From: an uncultured bacterium
GTDB lineage: Bacteria > Patescibacteriota > Minisyncoccia > Moranbacterales > GWC2-37-73
Assembly: GCA_903866285.1 (NCBI GenBank)
Contig: CAIPMZ010000114.1
Location: 1 to 9,449, forward strand
Length of the DNA: 9,449 nucleotides
Direction of reading: 5' to 3'
The stretch's first letter is position 1. Each line of letters begins with the position of its first letter. Positions 1 through 4,354 of this stretch are shown piece after piece. The notes beneath the pieces were generated by a model. The model had not been told where the DNA came from. It made no database searches and was given only the letters and a program-made list of their open reading frames with translations. A program made the translations under genes and the position numbers.

Positions 1-100
1 ATGAATAAATAAATGAATAAATAAATGAATAAATAAATGAATGAATAAATGAATAAATAAATAAATGAATAAATAAATAAATGAATAAATGAATGAATAA
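1..100. repeat. ATRA tetranucleotide tandem repeat
   Basis: Exactly 25 consecutive tetramers, each either ATGA or ATAA, with no other base in the tract. ATGA falls at units 1, 4, 7 and 10 (a 12-bp higher-order period), then at irregular spacing (units 11, 13, 17, 21, 23, 24). The 4-bp period puts stop codons into every plus-strand frame. The minus strand (TTAT/TCAT) has no stop in any frame and no ATG. The left end is cut by the window edge, so true length is unknown. A replication-slippage microsatellite is the simplest reading; no function is evident. Confidence 0.95.
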
Positions 101-157
101 GGAGCCCTCGAAGAAATCAGAAAAATTATTGCCGGCGGAACGGTGGAGTTGGCGTAA
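101..157 (+). other. Short open tail after the microsatellite, possible 3' end of a broken gene
   Basis: Directly after the repeat's last TAA, an 18-codon open stretch reads GALEEIRKIIAGGTVELA and stops at TAA (155-157). It looks like the amphipathic C-terminal helix and tail of a cytoplasmic protein, and its GC content is higher than that of the repeat. There is no start codon, and the tetranucleotide tract blocks every frame upstream. It could be the severed end of a gene to the left, or chance. I do not recognise the family. Confidence 0.3.
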
Positions 158-189
158 ATAAAAAAAGCCACCCCGTTACTTGGGGTGGC
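157..189 (-). terminator. Intrinsic terminator of the 203-820 gene
   Basis: A perfect 8-bp GC-rich stem, GCCACCCC (167-174) with GGGGTGGC (182-189), closes a 7-nt loop. On the minus strand it is followed by a U-rich run (complement of the A-run at 158-166). The T tract lies only on the minus-strand 3' side, so it serves the leftward gene, whose stop codon is 14 nt before the stem. Confidence 0.85.
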
Positions 190-202
190 AAATGAAAGAA
201 CT

Positions 203-820
203 TTAATAAATCGCTTTGCGAGTAAAGTTACAACTAAAAAAAGTTAACCATCCAGGACGACTCTCCAAGCAAAAAGAACCGTCTTCATTAATCATAAACA
301 CAATAATCTCACCTTCTTCATTGCGGGTGCTTGTTATTATTGTATTTTCGCAATCTAAATGCTGGCCGGTCAACCAATGAAAAAATTCTCTCAGTATTAA
401 ATATTCTAAGGAGGTTAAAATATTTTTCTCAGAATCTCTTTGATTTTTTTCACTCGCATTAATTTCTCTTTTCGTCCGCGCAATAAAAAAATTTTTATTT
501 TCTCCAGAAAAGTCCAGAATTTCACAAAGTGTTTCTAAGAAAATATTTTCTTCGGGAAGGATGGTTTCTTCATTTTTTTTAAATTTAGCGGAATTCCTTA
601 ATAAGCGACTAGGTGGAATGCAAATTGCTAAGGAGAACTCTTCCTTAGCTTCCGGCATCAAATTAGCAGAGAAAAAAACCTCGAGCCCTAAAACCTGGAA
701 ATAGAAACGGCTAAACAACTGCCTCAAATCTCCTGTCGATAATTTAAAAAATTCTTCTTCAGAAACTTTGCCAATCTCAAGATTAGCAAACAGTGTTACT
801 GCTTCAATCGCCGAGCTCAT
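203..820 (-). CDS. Unrecognised protein, paralogue of the next gene (205 aa)
   Basis: I do not recognise the family. It appears to be a real gene: ATG start with an AGGAG Shine-Dalgarno (829-833) 8 nt upstream, a consensus-like promoter further upstream, and an intrinsic terminator 14 nt after the stop. There is no signal peptide and no clear membrane segment, so it is probably cytoplasmic. Visible landmarks are ICIP at residues 66-69, a charged Lys/Glu/Asn-rich middle (about 105-135), the motif WLTGQHLD at 149-156, and TSTRN at 163-167 followed by a beta-strand-like C-terminus. The same landmarks occur in the same order, with ICIP at nearly the same residue number, in the 1024-1575 product, which marks the two as diverged tandem duplicates. 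Each has its own promoter and terminator, so they are not co-transcribed in an obvious way. No catalytic motif is apparent. Confidence 0.78.
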   Translation of the reverse strand: MSSAIEAVTLFANLEIGKVSEEEFFKLSTGDLRQLFSRFYFQVLGLEVFFSANLMPEAKEEFSLAICIPPSRLLRNSAKFKKNEETILPEENIFLETLCEILDFSGENKNFFIARTKREINASEKNQRDSEKNILTSLEYLILREFFHWLTGQHLDCENTIITSTRNEEGEIIVFMINEDGSFCLESRPGWLTFFSCNFTRKAIY

Positions 821-882
821 GGCAAGTTCTCCTTTTTATTGTTAAAAAAACTATTTCTTTTTTAATACTCCGCTTTGGCGTA

Positions 883-911
883 ATTATTGGCCGAAATCTC
901 AAAACTGTCAA
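883..911 (-). promoter_or_regulatory. Sigma70-like promoter for the 203-820 gene
   Basis: On the minus strand, a perfect -35 TTGACA (906-911) is separated by exactly 17 nt from AATAAT (883-888), a 5/6 match to the -10 consensus. It lies about 63 nt upstream of the start codon, in the only non-coding gap available to the gene. Confidence 0.75.
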
Positions 912-973
912 TATGTTTATTTTTACTTATGTTATTAGAAAATAGCTTCTCTATTTAAAAATGAATTTGGACG

Positions 974-1007
974 TAAAAAAAATGCCGTCTGAAACGCAGG
1001 ACGGCAT
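974..1007 (-). terminator. Intrinsic terminator of the 1024-1575 gene
   Basis: A perfect 8-bp stem, ATGCCGTC (982-989) with GACGGCAT (1000-1007), encloses a 10-nt loop. On the minus strand it is followed by a run of Ts (complement of the A-run at 974-982). It sits 16 nt after the stop codon of the leftward gene. Confidence 0.85.
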
Positions 1008-1023
1008 ATAAATCGATCGAGTT

Positions 1024-1575
1024 TTACTTTTTAGATAGTTCCTTCCTAAGACAAGGCAGGCAACCATTTAAAGCAAAATCCGAAATACTATCAGTAACCT
1101 GCAAATTGCCATTGCAATCCCAGTGCACACCAACTTGGCGCTTATTTAGATAAGAACTTGTCAGCAATAAATTATTCTTATCAAGGCATTCTCCAGTCAG
1201 CCATTGCACAAAAATAAGAAAGATGACAGCTTCTCGAAACGTTAGCAACTTACCATCCTTTATCATCTCACTAATGTCCAACTCTATACGAATCGGAGTT
1301 AACGCGATATAGGAAAAACCCCAACAATCACGCTCTGACCCACTGGGGTATTCCGCTGAGGAAAATAACCCCGCCGGAATACAAATTGGCCACACTTCTT
1401 CGCTGGGGTCTGCTAACATGCAAATAGTGAAAGAAGTTTTTTCATTAAAAACACTTCTATAAAACTCAGGATAATACCCCGCTATCTTATAGACTGATTT
1501 TTTCAGAACTTCTTCCATCTTAAGCCTACCTTCGGCTGGACCAGTCGTTAAGGCTTCCGCGCAAATATTTTCCAT
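1024..1575 (-). CDS. Unrecognised protein, paralogue of the preceding gene (183 aa)
   Basis: Distant tandem paralogue of the 203-820 product. Shared landmarks in order are an N-terminal EAL/EAV-T segment, an EE pair near residue 20, ICIP (64-67), WLTGECLD (125-132, matching WLTGQHLD), and TSxxxN (about 139-144). The C-terminus has a CxxC (CLPC) that its sister lacks, so a conserved metal site is not implied. I chose ATG at 1575, with GGAGG (1586-1590) 10 nt upstream; a GTG at 1581 is in frame and would add two residues but lies only 4 nt from the SD. There is no signal peptide. A hydrophobic stretch before WLTG (about 115-127) could be a buried helix. It has its own strong promoter and terminator. 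Function is unknown; the only safe statement is a small two-member family with a conserved W-L-T-G-x-x-L-D core. Confidence 0.78.
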   Translation of the reverse strand: MENICAEALTTGPAEGRLKMEEVLKKSVYKIAGYYPEFYRSVFNEKTSFTICMLADPSEEVWPICIPAGLFSSAEYPSGSERDCWGFSYIALTPIRIELDISEMIKDGKLLTFREAVIFLIFVQWLTGECLDKNNLLLTSSYLNKRQVGVHWDCNGNLQVTDSISDFALNGCLPCLRKELSKK

Positions 1576-1649
1576 AATCACTTTTCCTCCCTTTTCAATT
1601 TAGGTTAAAAAGAACAATAAAAAATTTTCGACGCATTGGCCGATGAACT

Positions 1650-1678
1650 ATCATAAGCCCAAACTATATAACCGTCAA
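1650..1678 (-). promoter_or_regulatory. Sigma70-like promoter for the 1024-1575 gene
   Basis: On the minus strand, TTGACG (1673-1678), 17 nt, then TATGAT (1650-1655); both hexamers are 5/6 to consensus. The predicted start is near 1643, giving a leader of about 65 nt. Its -35 lies 14 bp from the -35 of the rightward promoter at 1693-1720, so the two genes are divergently transcribed from a compact shared region. Confidence 0.75.
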
Positions 1679-1692
1679 TAGCCAGCGACCGC

Positions 1693-1720
1693 TTGCTTTA
1701 TCTGCAATCTTTTGTATACT
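1693..1720 (+). promoter_or_regulatory. Sigma70-like promoter for the thrS leader
   Basis: TTGCTT (1693-1698), a 16-nt spacer, then TATACT (1715-1720). The predicted transcript start is near 1727, giving a leader of about 270 nt before the thrS start. A leader this long and structured is unusual for such a compact genome. Confidence 0.65.
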
Positions 1721-1726
1721 TAAAAT

Positions 1727-1895
1727 ACAATTAAATGAAGCGCCAAGGTGGCTTACCAACCCACTAGCTTCCGCTTAAGCAGCTTGCGAACAAGCGCACA
1801 AAGTGCCCAAATAATCCGGGAAATCGAGTGGAACCTCCTTAGCTAAAACTATGGACTCGATGCAGGAAAGCTAATTTCCTATCCTATTTTGTTTG
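1727..1895 (+). ncRNA. Structured thrS leader with T-box-like antiterminator fold
   Basis: A chain of hairpins lies between the promoter and thrS. GAAGC (1737-1741) pairs with GCTTC (1767-1771), enclosing GTGG (1748-1751)/CCAC (1761-1764) with a 9-nt loop that contains ACC, a Thr codon. GCTTG/CAAGC closes a CGAA loop near 1782-1795. Then comes ATCGAG (1823-1828), a 7-nt TGGAACC (1829-1835), TCC (1836-1838), a loop region, GGA (1853-1855) and CTCGAT (1856-1861). This reproduces the layout of a T-box antiterminator: helix A1, a UGGNACC bulge, helix A2. T-boxes are well known ahead of aminoacyl-tRNA synthetase genes. Against this, no canonical long Stem I is visible. The bulge reads UGGA, which predicts a U discriminator on tRNA-Thr. 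The only following hairpin (AGGAAA/TTTCCT, 1864-1880) is weak and does not overlap the antiterminator. A different structured RNA is possible. Confidence 0.45.
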
Positions 1896-1928
1896 AGGCT
1901 TTTATTTTATAAAAACTTATTATTATAC

Positions 1929-1992
1929 AATTAACGAATTGCAAATTAACGAATTAGGATTTCAAATCCGTTAATGCGCTAATCCGTTAATA
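1929..1992 (+). repeat. Nested TTAACG/CGTTAA inverted repeats before thrS
   Basis: Two direct copies of AATTAACGAATT (1929-1940 and 1944-1955) face two copies of AATCCGTTAA (1965-1974 and 1981-1990). ATTAACGAATTAG (1945-1957) pairs with CTAATCCGTTAAT (1979-1991) at 12 of 13 positions, leaving the thrS ATG 8 nt past the stem. Shorter alternatives (for example GGATTT/AAATCC, 1957-1969) are mutually exclusive with it. The same word recurs at 7552-7581, so this is probably a dispersed repeat. It nevertheless occupies the ribosome-loading region of thrS. Confidence 0.7.
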
Positions 1993-1999
1993 AAAAAAT

Positions 2000-3757
2000 A
2001 TGGAATCAAAAATTAATTCAGAGCTATTAAAACACTCTACTGCGCACGTTCTGGCGGGGGCTGTTTTAGAAATGTTTCCAGAGGCAAAGTTGGGCATTGG
2101 GCCGGCGATTGAAAATGGTTTTTACTATGACTTTGAACTTCCGCGGACTTTAATTCCGGAAGATCTTCCTTTGCTCGAAGAAAAAATGCGCGAAATTATC
2201 AAAGCTAAACATCCCTTTGAAAAAGCAGAAATCTCGATCGAGGAAGCGCTAGCGCATTTTGAGCGGGCCAATCAGCCACTAAAACTAGCATTAATTAAAG
2301 ATTTGCAAAAAGCTGGTAATGAAACGGTTACGCTTTATAAGTCCGGCAACCTAGTTGACCTGTGCGCTGGACCGCACCTTAAGTCAACTGGCGAAATAAA
2401 TTTCAAAGCTTTTGCGCTAACGAAAATCTCTGGGGCGTATTGGAAGGGCGATGAAAAAAATCAACAACTGCAAAGAATTTACGGCGTCGTTTTTCAAGAT
2501 AAAGAAGGCCTCAAAAATTATTTTCATTTAATTGAGGAAGCTGCCAAAAGAGATCACCGCAAACTCGGGAAAGAGCTAGACTTATTTTGTTTTTCAGATT
2601 TAGTGGGTCCTGGGCTACCACTTTTTACCCCAAATGGCACCATCATTAAAGATGAGCTTCAAAAGCACATTGAAAAAGTTTGTCGCAGTTATGGCTTTCA
2701 AAAAGTTTCCACTCCCCACCTAGCCAAAATAGAGCTTTACGAAAAATCGGGTCACGCTCAAAAATTCGGTGAAGAACTTTTTCAAGTAACTTCTCATTAC
2801 AAGCAAAATTACGTAATGAAACCCGTGCAATGCCCGCATCAAACTCAAATTTTTGCTTCCAGGGCGCGCTCTTACCGAGACCTGCCGATTCGTTATATGG
2901 AAAGCGAAAAACAATATCGCGATGAAAAACCTGGTGAAATTGGGGGTTTGCAACGGGTAATTGCCATCACGGTTGAAGACGGTCATTCATTTTGCACAGT
3001 TGACCAAGTCAAACAAGAAGTAAAAAACATGGTCGAAATTATTCAAAATTTCTACACTTCCCTGGGCATGTGGGATAATCACAGCGTTTCGCTTTCAGTT
3101 AGAGATTACACTCACCCAGAAAAATACATCGGCGAAAGTTCTGACTGGGATCTTTGTGAAAAAATGCTCCAAGATATTTCCGATGAAATGGGTTTAAAAG
3201 CAATCAAGCACGAGGGTGAAGCTGCGCTGTATGGACCGAAATTAGATTTTATGTTTCGCGACGCCCTTGGCAAAGAAATTCAAATCCCAACTGTTCAATT
3301 AGATTTTGCTACCCCAAAAAGATTTGAATTAGAATACACTACTAACGAAGGCGGGAAAGCACATCCTGTGATGGTGCATCGCGCTATCCTTGGTTCTTAT
3401 GAGAGATTTATCGCGCTTTTGATTGAACATTTCGCTGGCGCCTTTCCGCTCTGGCTCTCCCCTGTTCAAGTTACAATCCTGCCAATCTCAGAAAAATTTA
3501 GCGAATATGCCGAAGAAGTTAAAACTAAACTTTTGGAAAATGACATTCGCGCCCAGCTCAATGACAAAGCTGAATCGCTTGGCAAGCGAATTTCCGAAAC
3601 TGAAAAACAAAAGACGCCTTATATTCTCGTCGTCGGCGAAAAAGAAGTTGCCGATAAGACCGTCGCTATTAGGACGCGTGGGGTTAAGGAGCAGGAGACG
3701 CTTGGGTTGGATGAATTTGTGGAAAAGGTCGTGAGGGAGATTGCTAATAAGAAGTAA
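2000..3757 (+). CDS. thrS: Threonine--tRNA ligase without TGS domain (ThrRS, 585 aa)
   Basis: Cytoplasmic class II aminoacyl-tRNA synthetase that charges tRNA-Thr. The protein starts directly in the editing (N2) domain: HxxxH at H12/H16 and CxxxH at C122/H126, the usual tetrad for deacylating Ser-tRNA-Thr. The catalytic core follows with Zn ligands C278, H329 and H460, motif 2 around RDEKPGEIGGLQR, and motif 3 around HRAILGSYERF. The C-terminal HGTP_anticodon domain (about 488-580) includes VQVTILPI. At 585 aa it is about 55 residues shorter than the E. coli enzyme because the N-terminal TGS domain is absent; an in-frame TAA at 1991-1993 rules out an upstream extension. Unusual active-site residues are CPHQ where CPGH/CPHH is usual, RVI for RVR, and TVED for TQDD. 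No SD precedes the start. The long structured leader suggests regulation. Confidence 0.97.
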   Translation: MESKINSELLKHSTAHVLAGAVLEMFPEAKLGIGPAIENGFYYDFELPRTLIPEDLPLLEEKMREIIKAKHPFEKAEISIEEALAHFERANQPLKLALIKDLQKAGNETVTLYKSGNLVDLCAGPHLKSTGEINFKAFALTKISGAYWKGDEKNQQLQRIYGVVFQDKEGLKNYFHLIEEAAKRDHRKLGKELDLFCFSDLVGPGLPLFTPNGTIIKDELQKHIEKVCRSYGFQKVSTPHLAKIELYEKSGHAQKFGEELFQVTSHYKQNYVMKPVQCPHQTQIFASRARSYRDLPIRYMESEKQYRDEKPGEIGGLQRVIAITVEDGHSFCTVDQVKQEVKNMVEIIQNFYTSLGMWDNHSVSLSVRDYTHPEKYIGESSDWDLCEKMLQDISDEMGLKAIKHEGEAALYGPKLDFMFRDALGKEIQIPTVQLDFATPKRFELEYTTNEGGKAHPVMVHRAILGSYERFIALLIEHFAGAFPLWLSPVQVTILPISEKFSEYAEEVKTKLLENDIRAQLNDKAESLGKRISETEKQKTPYILVVGEKEVADKTVAIRTRGVKEQETLGLDEFVEKVVREIANKK

Positions 3758-3782
3758 GTAACAAAGGGCATTGGAAGTAGGT

Positions 3783-3796
3783 TAGGAAATATGAAA
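3783..3796 (+). repeat. TAGGAAATATGAAA repeat, copy 1
   Basis: A 14-bp word shortly after the thrS stop, identical to 5885-5898, where the miaB stop codon is part of it. A related but inverted GGAAATA-type stretch follows the four-helix-bundle gene (4229-4273). It belongs to an AT-rich dispersed repeat that sits behind stop codons here. Confidence 0.5.
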
Positions 3797-3825
3797 AAAG
3801 ATATCACAAAAAACAATATAACCAT

Positions 3826-4212
3826 ATGGAAAAACAAACCATAAAAAGCTACACCGATTTAGATGTTTTTCAAAGATCATATAATCTGTCGATTATTGTC
3901 TGCACTAAAGTTATTATTAAATTACCAAAAGAAGAAAAATTTGATCTCATTGACCAATTGAGAAGATCCGCTAAGGCTATCCCAAGATTAATAGCTGAAG
4001 GATTTGGAAAAAGACATCAAAAAAGAGGTTTCCATAAATATTTAGACGATGCCGTAGCTGAAAATAACGAAACCATCGTTAGCCTATGTCATGCACGAGA
4101 TATATATTTTGATTCCGTAAACCCAGAATCAGTAGGAAAACTTATTAAAGAGTATGAAATCGTTGGAAAACAACTTTTCAAGTTAAAACAATCTTGGCAA
4201 TCATTCATCTAG
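3826..4212 (+). CDS. Four-helix-bundle protein, S23 / 23S rRNA-intervening-sequence family (128 aa)
   Basis: Recognised by the family signature: an N-terminal YTDLDVFQRSYNLS helix (compare the common Y-x-D-L-x-V-W-Q), LPKEEKFDLIDQLRRSAKAIP, then IAEGFGKRHQKRGFHKYLDDA and a C-terminal helix. Length matches the family (about 115-130 aa). Members are small all-helical proteins that form oligomeric bundles. Some are encoded inside rRNA intervening sequences, and relatives (Avd) accompany diversity-generating retroelements. No rRNA or reverse transcriptase is present here, so it is a stand-alone copy of uncertain role, possibly nucleic-acid binding (inferred from the basic GKRHQKR stretch). It lies between thrS and miaB without a visible SD or promoter. 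Related AT-rich repeats on both sides hint that it arrived as an insertion. Confidence 0.9.
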   Translation: MEKQTIKSYTDLDVFQRSYNLSIIVCTKVIIKLPKEEKFDLIDQLRRSAKAIPRLIAEGFGKRHQKRGFHKYLDDAVAENNETIVSLCHARDIYFDSVNPESVGKLIKEYEIVGKQLFKLKQSWQSFI

Positions 4213-4228
4213 AAGCTTACTTCACCTT

Positions 4229-4273
4229 TCTAATTTCCGATCTTATTTCCAAAGCCCGATGTTCCCTATTTCC
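4229..4273 (-). repeat. Inverted GGAAATA-type repeat behind the S23-family gene
   Basis: Read on the minus strand this stretch contains GGAAATAGGGAAC, GGAAATAAGATC and GGAAATTAG, the same purine-rich word found in direct orientation at 3783-3796 and 5881-5905. It gives the four-helix-bundle gene loosely inverted flanks. Similarity is partial and no target-site duplication is visible. Confidence 0.4.
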
Positions 4274-4274
4274 A

Positions 4275-4350
4275 AAACCTACCATATCAAAACCTTTGGT
4301 TGCCACCCCAGCACCAGAGCAAAGCTCGGTGCGGGGTAAAGATGAACACT
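4275..4350 (+). pseudogene. Broken duplicate of the miaB 5' end
   Basis: Reads K-T-Y-H-I-K-T-F-G-C, the same as the miaB product's K-N-Y-H-I-K-T-F-G-C. It has a 20-bp exact match (4286-4305 against 4373-4392), with silent third-position changes just upstream (TAC/TAT, CAT/CAC). Immediately after the match a 36-bp palindromic segment intervenes (4306-4341), then the miaB sequence resumes with ATGAACACT (4342-4350, against 4394-4402). The inserted segment brings an in-frame TAA (4337-4339). This is a truncated, interrupted copy of the codons around the first Fe-S cysteine, only 87 bp upstream of the intact copy. Confidence 0.7.
4305..4337. repeat. Palindromic insertion with a 14-bp bulged stem
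   Basis: ACCCC (4305-4309), GCACC (4311-4315) and GAGC (4317-4320) pair with GCTC (4324-4327), GGTGC (4328-4332) and GGGGT (4333-4337). The result is a 14-bp stem with two single unpaired A residues (4310, 4316) and an AAA triloop. No T-run follows on either strand, so it is not a standard terminator. It interrupts the duplicated miaB start. Confidence 0.8.
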
Positions 4351-4354
4351 CTAT

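Noticed and set aside
1727..1895. tmRNA, RNase P RNA, SRP RNA or tRNA in the thrS leader
   Set aside because: None of their hallmark sequences (T-arm GGTTCRANYCC, GAGGAAAGUCC, GGUCAGG...GGAAGG) is present.
2720..2986. Minus-strand ORF of 88 codons within thrS
   Set aside because: Lies wholly inside the thrS coding sequence, with no SD and no recognisable motif.
4305..4337. Intrinsic terminator between the S23-type gene and miaB
   Set aside because: The stem is strong, but no T-run follows on either strand, and the position inside the duplicated miaB sequence points to an insertion.
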